Below, one piece after another: positions 48,484-58,218 of a stretch of DNA of 64,000 nucleotides; positions within the stretch are counted from its first letter, which is position 1; each line of letters opens with the position of its first letter. The notes under the pieces were generated by a model. That model saw nothing but the letters and a program-made list of their open reading frames with translations. It did no database searches and was not told the DNA's origin. Where the stretch lies: the NCBI GenBank assembly GCA_003130845.1, contig QEXW01000111.1, positions 1-64,000 on the forward strand, read 5' to 3'. The stretch comes from Anaerolineae bacterium. Lineage in GTDB: Bacteria > Chloroflexota > Anaerolineae > Anaerolineales > Villigracilaceae. Both the position numbers and the translations under genes were made by a program.

Positions 48484-51349
48484 GTTCCATCCACTCCTGC
48501 ACGGTTTCAATGGTCGGTATTTTGAACTCTTTCACCCGCCGGCCATTCTCCAGGTAGCCAAACTCCTCCATCTTGCGGGTGATTTCGCGGTTGATGATGA
48601 TGATGGAACGATCCAGCGCTATGCGGGGATTGACGCCGTCGAACACAATGCGATTCCAGACATTACTGAGTTCACGTTCCTGCATGTAACTGCCCGGCAG
48701 TTTGACCGGCTCCTGCAGCCATTTCCACTGTTCCAAAATGACAGCGCGATGCTCCTCGGGAATGGCGAGGCGGCTGAACGCCTCCAGGTTGGCGGAGTTC
48801 CACAGGTATTCCCTGCCATAGTTCAGAATCAGCCGTTCCTGAAAATCCACCTGCGTTTCAGTGGACATCCACCACTTCAGGAACTGCCAGGCTTCCTGCG
48901 GCTGGTCGGTGTTTTTGAACATGATGCTGGCTTGCGCCGAGCCGGTGGCGTAACGGAGTTGCCTGCCATCGGGCAGAACGGTGGCAGGATACAGGTCAAT
49001 CGTCCACAAGCCGTCAATCTCCGGCGCGGCGGTCATCAATTTGATGTAGTCGGTGAAGTTGGAAATGCCGATGGGCAGGTTGCCATAGCGGAAACTCTCG
49101 TAAAAACTTGAGGTGGTCAGCGGCATGCCGTAGATGGTGAAACTCTCTGCCATGAACCTGACAGCGGCGATCGCCTCCTCGCTTTGCAAGCCGGTGGCAA
49201 AACCGTCGTTGCTGTAAAGTTTTGCGCCGTGGTTGAACAGGTAGGGAGCGGTGAGCAGATATCCTTTCAATCCGGCGCCGCTGGAGAGCGGGGTGTTGTA
49301 GTTCATGCCGTAGCGCTGAAGTTCGGGCAAAATTTCAATCACCTCGTTCCAGGTGTGCGGAACGGGAATGCCCAGCGATTCGAGGATGTCCCTGCGGTAA
49401 TATGTCACCCAGAAGTCCTGCGTTTCGGGAATGGCGTAAACGGAATCGTTGATGATGTAACTCAGCAGAGCGCCGGGAGAATAAATGCGGATAAAGGAGT
49501 CGAAGTCATCGAAAGAGCGCAGGTCGTAAAGGGCGTTGCGAATGGCAAGTTCATAAGGAATATTGGTGCTGACGCCCAGCGCCACATCTGGTTGGATGCC
49601 TGCGGCGTTTGCCAGCACCAGTTTTCCTTCATCAGGCATGATGGAAAATTTGACGCGAATCCCCGTCTGCGGCGTGAAGGTTTCGTCGGACATCACTTGC
49701 AGAAGGTCCACGTATTGACGCGGGCGGTTAACCCACACCTCCAGTTCGCCCTCGCCCGCGCCGATGGATTGATACGGATCGGGCTGGAAGGAATGGATGA
49801 AACGTTTGAAACCCTCCGCGAGGGAGCGTGAGAAAGGTGCAGACGGCGTTTGAATGATAATTTCGGGGGAATGAACGATGATTTTATCGAGGGCAAGGGG
49901 CTGGCTTTGCAGTTGAAGCAGGAGCGAACCCAGCAATTGCGCCGCAGAGCCGGGTCCCTCCGAGAAGCGTTTCATGTAGACCGGTATTTTGTCCGGGTCG
50001 GCGGCAAGGAAGAGCAGGTTGTCAATTGCCATCTGATAGGTCAGGACTTCAGGCGATGCCCCGCTTCCTGTAATCTTGAGCAGGGTATCTTTGTCGTCCA
50101 TCAAGTTCCGGGCGATGGCGTTCAGTCGGTCTTCGATGTCGGGGATGTAATCGGAGATGACCCATTCCTTGTAGGGGTCGCGCTGGTTGCCGGTCAGTTT
50201 GCGGATTTCGAGAGCGAGGGTGTTGATGTCGAGCAGGGCTTGCTGAATGGTCTCGATGGCGGGCAGGTACGGAGAGGCGGTCGTTTCGATGCCCAGCGTG
50301 TTCACGCCTTGATGCAGGTGAAGCAGGTAGGATGTTTCCCCGCCGAGCGGCACATCCAGCCAGTCGGTGGAATAGGGGAACGGGAAGGCGTTCAATTCCT
50401 CGAAAGGCGTTTCGCCGTTGACGGTGATGCGGCGGAAAACGGTGAAGTTGCTGCGGGTGTTTTGCAGGGCGCGGAAGGTGACCGCATACATCCCGTCGGC
50501 GGGGACCTCGAATTCATAATACACGGCGCTGCCGCTCTTGTTCCAGCTTTCGCCGCCCAGGGTGTTCAACAAGAGTTTGTAGGTGTCGTAGGGAGTGACG
50601 GTCAAATCGCGGTTGCTGGCAGGGCGCACGGAGGTGTCGTTTTTGTAGGTGGGGAACTCGGCTTCGAGGGTGAGTGAAAAGCCGGAGGAAACAGGAGCAG
50701 GCTGAGCGTCGAGATAAGAAGCGTAGGATGGATAGGGGGAGAAGGTCTCGAGGTAGATGCTTCCCAGGTAAAGCGTGCCTTCCGTCAGGGTGAAGTCGAA
50801 GCGATGTTCTCCCGCTTCCAACGGGATGCGAAGAGGATAGGGCTGGCTGAAGGTTACGTCGCGGGCGGGAGATTTTGTCCAGCGCGTCAGCCGTTCCTGG
50901 CGGATGAGGGCGTCGTTGCCGTAGCGGTCTTTGGGGAAGGTATTGGCGCTGTTGCGGTAGAAGATGGGAAAGAGAACGCGCCGCAAATCGCTGACAGGGA
51001 AATCGCCGTCCACGCGCATCTGACCTTCGGGAGCGGTTCGCGCGGACGGGGAGGCTGCCGCGTCGAACGCAAGCGTATACTCCCCCTCGGCCGGAATGGT
51101 GACGCTAAATTGCAGGCTGTCGCCCTCACGCAGCAGGACGCTCCCCTTGGTGTATTGACGGGCGGTTTCATCCTGCGCCAGCGGCAGACCGAATGACTCG
51201 GCGGGAATTTCGATGACCTGGCGGGGGGATGTTTCTGTGGCAGGCAATTGCCGCCGCGCAGGCAGGGACGCCGCCGATGCCGGGGTGACGGAAAGGAGCA
51301 TCAGCAGGGAGAGCGCCAGTCGGAAGAAGCGGCTGGGTTTCGAGGGCAT
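48473..51349 (-). CDS. very large solute-binding protein with N-terminal beta-sandwich domains
   Basis: A 958-aa exported protein with signal peptide (about 1-26). Residues 40-370 appear to hold two carbohydrate-binding-like beta-sandwiches: '[19 protein letters not shown]', then '[19 protein letters not shown]' with '[13 protein letters not shown]'. A helical linker (370-520) leads to a complete family 1 extracellular solute-binding domain (545-950) with '[19 protein letters not shown]' and '[13 protein letters not shown]'. Typical sugar-binding proteins are 400-500 aa, so this is about twice the usual size. No lipobox cysteine is seen, so it may be held by its extra domains, by partner proteins, or be released. 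AGGAAA precedes the ATG. Confidence 0.85.
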   Translation of the reverse strand: MPSKPSRFFRLALSLLMLLSVTPASAASLPARRQLPATETSPRQVIEIPAESFGLPLAQDETARQYTKGSVLLREGDSLQFSVTIPAEGEYTLAFDAAASPSARTAPEGQMRVDGDFPVSDLRRVLFPIFYRNSANTFPKDRYGNDALIRQERLTRWTKSPARDVTFSQPYPLRIPLEAGEHRFDFTLTEGTLYLGSIYLETFSPYPSYASYLDAQPAPVSSGFSLTLEAEFPTYKNDTSVRPASNRDLTVTPYDTYKLLLNTLGGESWNKSGSAVYYEFEVPADGMYAVTFRALQNTRSNFTVFRRITVNGETPFEELNAFPFPYSTDWLDVPLGGETSYLLHLHQGVNTLGIETTASPYLPAIETIQQALLDINTLALEIRKLTGNQRDPYKEWVISDYIPDIEDRLNAIARNLMDDKDTLLKITGSGASPEVLTYQMAIDNLLFLAADPDKIPVYMKRFSEGPGSAAQLLGSLLLQLQSQPLALDKIIVHSPEIIIQTPSAPFSRSLAEGFKRFIHSFQPDPYQSIGAGEGELEVWVNRPRQYVDLLQVMSDETFTPQTGIRVKFSIMPDEGKLVLANAAGIQPDVALGVSTNIPYELAIRNALYDLRSFDDFDSFIRIYSPGALLSYIINDSVYAIPETQDFWVTYYRRDILESLGIPVPHTWNEVIEILPELQRYGMNYNTPLSSGAGLKGYLLTAPYLFNHGAKLYSNDGFATGLQSEEAIAAVRFMAESFTIYGMPLTTSSFYESFRYGNLPIGISNFTDYIKLMTAAPEIDGLWTIDLYPATVLPDGRQLRYATGSAQASIMFKNTDQPQEAWQFLKWWMSTETQVDFQERLILNYGREYLWNSANLEAFSRLAIPEEHRAVILEQWKWLQEPVKLPGSYMQERELSNVWNRIVFDGVNPRIALDRSIIIINREITRKMEEFGYLENGRRVKEFKIPTIETVQEWMEHAR

Positions 51350-51368
51350 ACGCCGGTTTCCTGATTTA

Positions 51369-51415
51369 CCCTCACCCCAACCCCTCTCCCTTGGAAGAGG
51401 GATAGAGGGTGAGGG
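51369..51415. repeat. REP-like palindromic repeat
   Basis: CCCTCACCC (51369-51377) pairs with GGGTGAGGG (51407-51415), with further CCCTC/GAGGG pairing inside. It lies in the 113-base gap between the two binding-protein genes. The motif resembles short palindromic repeats widespread in bacterial genomes. Confidence 0.7.
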
Positions 51416-51420
51416 ACAAG

Positions 51421-51454
51421 CAGGGGAACGTTGTGATTGTACAACGCTCCCCTG
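51421..51454 (-). terminator. intergenic hairpin after the 477-aa binding-protein gene
   Basis: Arms of 14 bases (51421-51434 and 51441-51454) pair with one mismatch around a 6-base loop, nine bases beyond the stop codon. There is no U-tract on the minus strand, so it may stabilise or process mRNA and raise binding protein over permease, a common arrangement in sugar ABC operons. Confidence 0.55.
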
Positions 51455-51462
51455 CCATTGCG

Positions 51463-52896
51463 CTACGGCTTCAATTCAGCGCGGGCGTCATCCAAGATTT
51501 TGTTGGCAAATTCTTCTAATTGAGCAGCATAGTCTTCGTATTTGTATTTGCCATCGTTGGCGAAGTTGAACATGTACCACATGTTCACGTCCTTGTCTTC
51601 GCCAATGTCAATGCCGGGTTTGCCTTCCCAGCGGGCGTTGATGTAACCGGGGACGATTTTTGCCAGCGATTCGAGCAGGCTGTTATCCAGGTTTTCGAGC
51701 GCCTGTCGCAGACCGGGTTTATCGCCCACGAAGGACATGTACAGGTCAATCGAGTCAGCGTTGACCGAAACGGGCATGCGGGTCGGCACAGCGCCCGCCG
51801 CTTTGGCAAGCTCGGCTTCCTTGATGTAACCTTCCTTGGAGAAGGTCATCCATTTGGCAAAGTCATACGCGGCTTCAAGGTTGGAAGCGGTCTTGGAGAC
51901 GACGATGATATCCGCCACCATGGCCTGATTCCCGCCGGGGATGCCCATGAAGTCCCAGTTGAAGGTTGCACTGGCGTAGCCAGGCACCGCCCAGCCGCCG
52001 TCCCAGCGCACGCCGGATTCCTGGTTGAGGAACAGTTCCCACGGTCCGACTGATTTGAAATTCTTCTTCTGTTCATCAGTGAGACCCTGCCAGGTGTGCG
52101 GTTTCATTTCACCCGCCTTGGCGATGCCGGCTTTGAAGGCAGCGGAGTTGTAATTCATGTGCCGACCGTCAAAACTGAACCATTTGAGATTGGAATCCTG
52201 CGTGCTGGGATACCAGCCCATGATGAATTCCATCTCGTCCAAGCCCAGTTTGCCCTTCTGCACATCGGTTAGGGCGGTGGTGGCGGCGAAGAAGTCATCC
52301 ACCGAAACGCCGTAAGTGGGGGCGTCCAGATTGGCGGCTTCGAACAGGTCCTGGTTAACGAAATAGCCCATCACGAATTGTGCGGCGGGCAAACCAAGCA
52401 CTTTGCCATTGTAGGTCACCGCGTCTTTCAAGACCTGCGGCACGTCCTGCCAGTCGGGGTCGTTCTCGACGAGTGACGTCAGATCTGCCAGCCAGCCGTT
52501 CTTGACGTAGAGCGGCGTGCCATCTGCCATGAACACATCGGGCAGTTCGCCTTTGGCGGCGTAGTTGGTCAGTTTCTCATCCCAGCGTCCTTCCATGGAC
52601 ATATCCACAAATTCGATGGTGACGTTGGGGTGCATTTCCATGTAGGCGGCAATCAACTGGCGCTGGAGGTTATTCTCCTCCGGAGTGCCGACGTTCCAGT
52701 TAGCATAGCGGATGGTAACCGGCTCTGCGGGCTTTTCGGTGGGTACCTGAGTGGGAACAGCAGTAGGCTGGACCGTCGGGGCGGCGGTCGGTTGTTCAGG
52801 GGCAGCGGTCGGCGTAGCCTGCGAACCGCAAGCCGCCAGGCTCACAGCCAGCAGGAGGACAAACACGGTATTTATCCATTTAGCAAAGGTTTTCAT
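51463..52896 (-). CDS. sugar ABC transporter substrate-binding lipoprotein
   Basis: A 477-aa lipoprotein with lipobox 'SLAAC' (Cys23) and a linker rich in Thr, Ala, Pro and Gln (25-60). The family 1 extracellular solute-binding fold follows: '[20 protein letters not shown]', '[20 protein letters not shown]' and '[21 protein letters not shown]'. It captures an oligosaccharide outside the cell for one of the two permease pairs downstream. AAGGAG lies seven bases before the ATG. The 84-base gap to the GH94 gene holds a small palindrome (GATATG-T-CATATC, 52923-52935), a possible operator. Substrate is inferred to be a beta-glucan oligomer. Confidence 0.9.
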   Translation of the reverse strand: MKTFAKWINTVFVLLLAVSLAACGSQATPTAAPEQPTAAPTVQPTAVPTQVPTEKPAEPVTIRYANWNVGTPEENNLQRQLIAAYMEMHPNVTIEFVDMSMEGRWDEKLTNYAAKGELPDVFMADGTPLYVKNGWLADLTSLVENDPDWQDVPQVLKDAVTYNGKVLGLPAAQFVMGYFVNQDLFEAANLDAPTYGVSVDDFFAATTALTDVQKGKLGLDEMEFIMGWYPSTQDSNLKWFSFDGRHMNYNSAAFKAGIAKAGEMKPHTWQGLTDEQKKNFKSVGPWELFLNQESGVRWDGGWAVPGYASATFNWDFMGIPGGNQAMVADIIVVSKTASNLEAAYDFAKWMTFSKEGYIKEAELAKAAGAVPTRMPVSVNADSIDLYMSFVGDKPGLRQALENLDNSLLESLAKIVPGYINARWEGKPGIDIGEDKDVNMWYMFNFANDGKYKYEDYAAQLEEFANKILDDARAELKP

Positions 52897-52980
52897 TCTT
52901 CATCTCCTTTTGAAATTTCGAGGATATGTCATATCTGAGCAGGTTAAAACTTGACGTGTCTTTCCGGGTGCCTCCTTTCA

Positions 52981-55377
52981 TTACGTGTCCTGTTTCGTTC
53001 CCAAAACAATTTGAATGATGTGGGTTTTGCCATCTCCAAAAACAGGCAGAAGATTGCTCAAGAAGGGTTGACCGTCCACGGTCACGGAGCGGATGCCGCC
53101 ATTCACATGCTGGGGATTCTCTACGCTGATTTCATAAACCGCATTGCGAAACCGCCGCGTGACCTTGAAACCGTTCCATGCTGACGGGATAGCTGGTTCC
53201 ACCAATAAACCGTTTTCCTGCGGACGGATTCCCAAAAGCCAGTGTGTGGCAACGCGGTGAAGCCACTGCGCCGAGCCGGTGTACCACGTCCAGCCGCCGC
53301 GCCCGTAGTATTCCGAAAGCGGACCATCAATGTTGCCCGGCGTAACGTAAGGCTCGGCTTTGTAGGTTTCGATGTCGGCGCTGCGATTGGGCGGGCAAAT
53401 GCGGCGGTATGCTTCATACGCCAGGTCTGCCTGTCCAATCTGTGCATATGCCCAAACCGACCATGTCGCGGCATGGGTATAGACTCCGCCGTTCTCGCGC
53501 AAGCCCGGCGCATAGCGTGTGACGTAACCAACGTCGGGGCGGGGGCGAGTGAAGGCGGGATAGTTGAGGAGCGTGCCATAGTCCTTGAGCAGATACTTCG
53601 TGACCGATGTCATGGCTGTGCGGGCGCGTTCGGCATCGGCGATGCCGCTCATCACCGCCCAAATATTCGGCATGAGGAAGATTTTGCCTTCTTCATTTTC
53701 CTTCGAACCCAGCAGCAGACCATCATCGGTCGTGGCTTGAAGATACCATTCCCCATCCCAGCCGAAGCGGTTGAAGGCGTTTTTGAGGCTGGTGCGCACA
53801 TCCTCGCATTTGCGGGCAAAGGTCTCGTCGCCGCGGCGACGGGCAAGGGGTGCAAAGCTTTCTAAAATCATGTAGAGAAACTCTGCCACCCAAAAACTCT
53901 CACCTTTTAGGAGTGTCCCTACGGCGCTCAAGCCGTCGTTCCAGTCGTGGTCGCCCATCAGTGGAATGCCGCGCGGCGAAAAGCGGGAGAAGGAACGTTC
54001 GATGGCGCGTTTGCAGTGCTGGTATAACGGCTCGGCGGGAGCGTTCAAGTAGGGGACAGGTTCATCGAGAATGCCGTAGTCGGCGGTCTCTTTTAGGTAG
54101 GCATCCAAAATGAAGGGAAGCCAGAGCAAATCGTCCGAGCAGTTGGTGCGTGGTCCGCCGCCTCGAATGGAGAACCACCAATGCAGTACATCCCCTTCGA
54201 TGAATTGCTGGGAAGCATGGAGTAGAAGTTGCCTGCGCGCATACGCCGGCTCGCTGACCAGGAAAATCTGGCTGTCTTGCAACTGGTCGCGAAAGCCGTA
54301 TCCTGCCGAAACCTGATAAAACGCCGATTTGCCCCACAAGCGGCAGGAAATGGCTTGATATTTTGCCCAAGTGTTGGTCATGAAGTTCAGGGCATCGTCG
54401 GGCGTCTCGACATGTTCCATATCGAGAAAGCGCGACCAGAAATCATGCACTGCCTGAAGCGCCTGTTCGCTTTTCTCCGGCGAAGTAAACCTCTCGATGA
54501 GTTCGTGTACATCTTCGCGTCCATCCTCCGCAGCGCCGAGTGTGAAGACGATGGTCTTCGACGCCCCTGCCTCCAGCGTCACAGCGACCTGAAGGGCAGC
54601 AATGGCATCGGTAAAGCGCCCCAGCCGTCCCGTAAGGTTTGAAGCGCTCATCGCTTCAGGGCGGTCATCGTTGTTGTACAGCCCGAGGAAGGATTCTTTG
54701 TCGCAGTCGAAAGACTTGAGCGGTTCACTGACAGCCATGAAAGCGGTGTAGGGCCAATCTATGTTGTTGTGGCGTCCTTTGTCGTCTGGAAAGCCCCACA
54801 GACATTTGCGGGCAAATACTGCGCTTCGTTCTACATCGGCAGAGGTTTCGATGAACAACTTGTGAAACTCGCGATGCTCATCGGGCGCAAACCCCAGCAG
54901 CCATTCGGCATAGGATGTCACGTCCAATTCACGCGTTTCGTTGCTCCGGTTGGTGAGCGTCAACTGGAACATCTCTACCGGCGCATCTGCCGCCACGAAG
55001 ACCGTCAGCAGGCTTTCAATGTCTTCCGCCACATGCAGAAAACGGGAATAGCCCGCGCCGTGAGTCACTTCATAGCGCTGATAGGGACGCATCACCGGCT
55101 TAAATGTTGCTGACCAGTATGTCTGACGCTTCAGGTCGCGGATGTAGAAATACTTCCCCCAGTTGTCCTTGATAAGGTCCTGAAAGGAGCGCGTAATGCG
55201 GTTTTGCCCGGCGTTCCCCCGCCAACTGTAACCCGAACCCGTCTGCGAAATCATCATGCCGTAATCGCCGTTGCTGATGACATTACCCCACGGGCGCGGC
55301 GTGACGGGTGTGGTGATCACATATTCCCGCCCATCCTCTGAAAAGTAGCCGAAGGGGCTTTCAAATTTTTTCTTCAT
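52981..55377 (-). CDS. glycoside hydrolase family 94 phosphorylase
   Basis: A 798-aa cytoplasmic inverting phosphorylase. The N-terminal beta-sandwich has 'ISNGDYGMMISQTGSGYSW' and an (alpha/alpha)6 barrel carries 'SAGYGFRDQLQD' (about 357-368) and the catalytic-acid motif 'GDHDWNDGL' (475-483). The C-terminal part has 'VENPQHVNGGI'. GH94 enzymes split beta-linked di- or oligosaccharides with phosphate to give alpha-glucose 1-phosphate. Known specificities include cellobiose, laminaribiose, cellobionate and beta-1,2-oligoglucan. The GH144 neighbours favour beta-1,2-oligoglucan. At about 800 aa it is nearer cellobiose phosphorylase in length than the roughly 1100-aa beta-1,2-oligoglucan phosphorylases. 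It is the first gene of the operon, with GAGG before the ATG. Confidence 0.88.
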   Translation of the reverse strand: MKKKFESPFGYFSEDGREYVITTPVTPRPWGNVISNGDYGMMISQTGSGYSWRGNAGQNRITRSFQDLIKDNWGKYFYIRDLKRQTYWSATFKPVMRPYQRYEVTHGAGYSRFLHVAEDIESLLTVFVAADAPVEMFQLTLTNRSNETRELDVTSYAEWLLGFAPDEHREFHKLFIETSADVERSAVFARKCLWGFPDDKGRHNNIDWPYTAFMAVSEPLKSFDCDKESFLGLYNNDDRPEAMSASNLTGRLGRFTDAIAALQVAVTLEAGASKTIVFTLGAAEDGREDVHELIERFTSPEKSEQALQAVHDFWSRFLDMEHVETPDDALNFMTNTWAKYQAISCRLWGKSAFYQVSAGYGFRDQLQDSQIFLVSEPAYARRQLLLHASQQFIEGDVLHWWFSIRGGGPRTNCSDDLLWLPFILDAYLKETADYGILDEPVPYLNAPAEPLYQHCKRAIERSFSRFSPRGIPLMGDHDWNDGLSAVGTLLKGESFWVAEFLYMILESFAPLARRRGDETFARKCEDVRTSLKNAFNRFGWDGEWYLQATTDDGLLLGSKENEEGKIFLMPNIWAVMSGIADAERARTAMTSVTKYLLKDYGTLLNYPAFTRPRPDVGYVTRYAPGLRENGGVYTHAATWSVWAYAQIGQADLAYEAYRRICPPNRSADIETYKAEPYVTPGNIDGPLSEYYGRGGWTWYTGSAQWLHRVATHWLLGIRPQENGLLVEPAIPSAWNGFKVTRRFRNAVYEISVENPQHVNGGIRSVTVDGQPFLSNLLPVFGDGKTHIIQIVLGTKQDT

Positions 55378-55440
55378 TTGCGCCTCGGGAGATTCTGGCT
55401 TTTCATTTATCGGGTTTTAGGATAAACTAGCGGCTGTCAA

Positions 55441-55456
55441 GGTGAAACGTTTCACC
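55441..55456. promoter_or_regulatory. LacI-type operator in the GH94/GH3 divergent promoter
   Basis: GGTGAAACGTTTCACC is a perfect 16-base palindrome of LacI/GalR type with a central CG. It is 63 bases upstream of GH94 and 82 upstream of GH3. On the minus strand it abuts a TTGACA -35 (55440-55435) whose -10 may be TAAAAC. On the plus strand TATCAT (55470-55475) is a possible -10 for GH3. One bound dimer could repress both directions. Confidence 0.75.
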
Positions 55457-55538
55457 TACCACCAAAAATTATCATACCTGCCTTGCTTTGTCAAGGAAAA
55501 TCCTGCCCGTCATGCCATTTCCTGCATCGAGGTGGTTC

Positions 55539-57653
55539 ATGTCCAACGCAACCGACGAGACCTTCATCAGCCAATTGCTTGCCCAAATGACTTTGGAAGA
55601 AAAAATTGGGCAACTCAATCAAATCAATCCTGGGGATGAGTTCGACCCATCCCTGTTGCAAGAGGGGAAGGCTGGTTCGCTCATCAACGCCTCCGGGGCT
55701 TTAACTGGAATGGGTTTTTCCGATTCAGGCAGCGCGGAACTTAGTAATCATTTTCAAAAACTGACTCTCGAGTCGCGCCTCAAAATCCCTCTCATCTTCG
55801 GGCGCGACGTGATTCACGGCTTTCGCACTGTGTTCCCCATCCCTCTTGCCCAAGCCGCCGCCTTCGACCCCGACCTCGCCCGGCAAGCCGCCTCGATTGC
55901 CGCCCGCGAAGCCACCACCAGCGGTATCAAATGGACCTTCGCCCCCATGCTCGATATCGCCCGCGACCCGCGCTGGGGACGTGTGGCGGAAGGAAACGGA
56001 GAAGACCCCTTCCTCGGCTCACAGATGGCGACCGCAATCGTTCAGGGTTTTCAGGGAGAGGACATCTCGGCGCCCGATAAACTCGTTGCCTGCGCCAAGC
56101 ATTACGTCGGGTACGGCGCGGCGGAGGGCGGGCGCGATTACGAGAACGGCGAAATCTCCGAACCTACCCTGCGCGACATCTACCTTCCGCCTTTTCGCGC
56201 TGCCGTCGAAGCGGGCGCCGGCACACTCATGTCCGCTTTCATTGACCTGAACGGTATCCCCGCCACCGCCAATCGCCGCCTGCTCACGGATGTGTTGCGC
56301 GGCGAGTGGGGCTTCGACGGCTTCGTTGTCTCCGACTGGGAATCTATCAAGGAACTTATCCATCATGGCGTTGCCGAAGACGATGCTCACGCTGCCCGCC
56401 TCGCCTTGCAGGCTGGCTTGGATATGGACATGGTCAGCGGCGTGTACCTGAACACGCTGGGCGAAAGCCTGCGACAGGGAAAAATCTCAATGGAAGAGAT
56501 AGACGAAGCCGTACGCCGCATTTTGCGGATCAAACACCGCGCCGGGCTCTTCGACCATCCCTTCACTGACCCGCTTCGCGCCACCCGCGACCTGCTCACT
56601 CCCGAATCGCGCGACCTCGCCCGACAATTTGCGCGCCAAAGCATGGTGCTGCTCAAAAACGACCGCGACCTTTTGCCCTTCAAAGACTTCCGCCGCATTC
56701 TTGTGGCAGGACCGTTCGTTCACGCACGCGGCGAACTCTTCGGTACCTGGACACCCGATGGGCGCGCCGAGGATGTTACCCCGCTCGATGAGGCGCTGCG
56801 TCAAACCGCGCCCAAAGGAACGGAACTGTGGTTCACAGAAAATGTAGATATGGCTTTGCACCTTGCCCATCAGGCGGACGCCGTGCTTCTGCTCCTCGGC
56901 GAACACCCTGTTCGTTCCGGTGAAAACTGCAACGTCAGCGATTTGGGTTTGCCGCCTGGTCAGGCGGAGTTTGTGCAGGCAATGACAGCGCTGGGTAAGC
57001 CGCTTGCACTGGTGGTTTTTGCCGGGCGTCCGCTGGCGATCACGCAACAGGTCAAAGTAGCAGACGCGGTTCTCTACGCCTGGCATCCCGGCATCGAGGG
57101 CGGCGCGGCGCTGGGAGAAATCCTGTTCGGTCAGGCATCCCCCTCCGGGCGATTGCCCATCACCTTTCCGCGCGCCACCGGGCAGGTTCCCATCTACTAT
57201 AATCATAAGAACTCAGGACGCCCGATTGATCCGAATGGAGAGTTCAAAACCCGTTACCTCGACCTGCCGCCCTCGCCTCTCTTTCCATTCGGCTTCGGTC
57301 TGACCTATACCCGCTTCGAATATTCCAATTTGAAATTGAGCGCGGAAACCCTGCGCGGCGCTCTCGAAATCAATGCAGAGATAACCAACATTGGAACAAG
57401 CCCCGGCACGGAGGTAGTTCAACTCTATGTCCGTGATTTGGTCGGCTCGCTCACGCGCCCTATTCGCGAACTGAAGGGTTTCCAGCGCGTGGAGCTTCAG
57501 CCCGGCGAAACTTGCCGCGTCACGTTTACGCTGCGCGAGGAAGACCTGGCGTTCACCCGCGCCGACGGCACTTTTGGCGTGGAGCCGGGCAGTTTCCACG
57601 TTTGGATTGCGTCGGACAGTAAGAGCGGTCTAAACGGTCATTTCAGGCTATAG
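55539..57653 (+). CDS. glycoside hydrolase family 3 beta-glucosidase
   Basis: A 704-aa GH3 enzyme without signal peptide. The N-terminal barrel has 'MTLEEKIGQLNQI', 'GRDVIHGFRTVFPIPL', 'DPRWGRVAEGNGEDPFL', 'CAKHYVGYGAAEGGRDYE' and the nucleophile Asp266 in 'GFVVSDWES'. The second alpha/beta domain ('VLLLLGEHPVRSGE') and a C-terminal fibronectin III-like domain ('EVVQLYVRDLVGSLTRPIRELKGF') complete the common three-domain layout. It releases terminal beta-glucose. The ATG at 55539 is preceded by GAGGTGG; an upstream TTG at 55488 gives 17 residues with no family match. Divergent from GH94 across the shared operator, it probably hydrolyses sophorose-like or other beta-gluco-oligosaccharides. Confidence 0.9.
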   Translation: MSNATDETFISQLLAQMTLEEKIGQLNQINPGDEFDPSLLQEGKAGSLINASGALTGMGFSDSGSAELSNHFQKLTLESRLKIPLIFGRDVIHGFRTVFPIPLAQAAAFDPDLARQAASIAAREATTSGIKWTFAPMLDIARDPRWGRVAEGNGEDPFLGSQMATAIVQGFQGEDISAPDKLVACAKHYVGYGAAEGGRDYENGEISEPTLRDIYLPPFRAAVEAGAGTLMSAFIDLNGIPATANRRLLTDVLRGEWGFDGFVVSDWESIKELIHHGVAEDDAHAARLALQAGLDMDMVSGVYLNTLGESLRQGKISMEEIDEAVRRILRIKHRAGLFDHPFTDPLRATRDLLTPESRDLARQFARQSMVLLKNDRDLLPFKDFRRILVAGPFVHARGELFGTWTPDGRAEDVTPLDEALRQTAPKGTELWFTENVDMALHLAHQADAVLLLLGEHPVRSGENCNVSDLGLPPGQAEFVQAMTALGKPLALVVFAGRPLAITQQVKVADAVLYAWHPGIEGGAALGEILFGQASPSGRLPITFPRATGQVPIYYNHKNSGRPIDPNGEFKTRYLDLPPSPLFPFGFGLTYTRFEYSNLKLSAETLRGALEINAEITNIGTSPGTEVVQLYVRDLVGSLTRPIRELKGFQRVELQPGETCRVTFTLREEDLAFTRADGTFGVEPGSFHVWIASDSKSGLNGHFRL

Positions 57654-57690
57654 GCTACCGTCTGCTTGTAGAGGGAGCGCTTAGATAGAC

Positions 57691-58218
57691 ATGAAACCAC
57701 GCTTTTTCATCCTCATGGGCGTTGCGGGCAGCGGCAAGACGACGGTTGGTCAAGCGCTTGCTGAAAAGTTGGGCTGGGATTTTTTCGACGCGGATGATTT
57801 TCATCCGCCCGCCAACATTGCCAAAATGGCGAGCGGAATCCCGCTCACCGATGAAGACCGCGCCCCCTGGCTGGATTCCTTGCACAGATTGATTGCCTCC
57901 GCGCTAAAAACCAATCGCCCCGGCGTGCTGGCGTGTTCTGCGCTCAAAGAGCGTTACCGCCAGCGCCTGCTGGAAGGCAACCAAGGCGTGCAAATTGTCT
58001 ATCTCAAAGGCAGTTATGACTTAATCTTGCAACGCATGAAAAAACGGACTGACCATTACATGCAACCTGAGATGCTAAAAAGTCAATTCGAGGCGCTTGA
58101 AGAACCAACCGCTGCCTTGACAGTGGACATTACCCTCCCCCTCCCCACCATTTTGGGTCAGATTATGGCGAACATCGCGCAAGATGAAATCCATCACTCC
58201 TGCCAGCGCTCCGAATAG
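57691..58218 (+). CDS. gntK: gluconokinase-like carbohydrate kinase
   Basis: A 175-aa P-loop kinase with Walker A 'GVAGSGKTT' (10-18) and the gluconokinase signature 'DADDFHPPANIAKMASGIPL' (34-53), plus 'CSALKERYR' (82-90). Gluconokinase makes 6-phosphogluconate from gluconate and ATP. The length matches bacterial GntK. It starts 37 bases after the GH3 gene and is probably co-transcribed. A gluconate branch would make sense if the operon also handles oxidised disaccharides such as cellobionate or sophoronate, an alternative reading of the GH94 enzyme. The last 25 bases overlap the convergent SWIM-protein gene. Confidence 0.85.
   Translation: MKPRFFILMGVAGSGKTTVGQALAEKLGWDFFDADDFHPPANIAKMASGIPLTDEDRAPWLDSLHRLIASALKTNRPGVLACSALKERYRQRLLEGNQGVQIVYLKGSYDLILQRMKKRTDHYMQPEMLKSQFEALEEPTAALTVDITLPLPTILGQIMANIAQDEIHHSCQRSE

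Noticed and set aside
52981-55377. GH94 protein as part of a cyclic beta-1,2-glucan synthase
   Set aside because: It has no glycosyltransferase or long membrane region, and 798 aa is a phosphorylase length.
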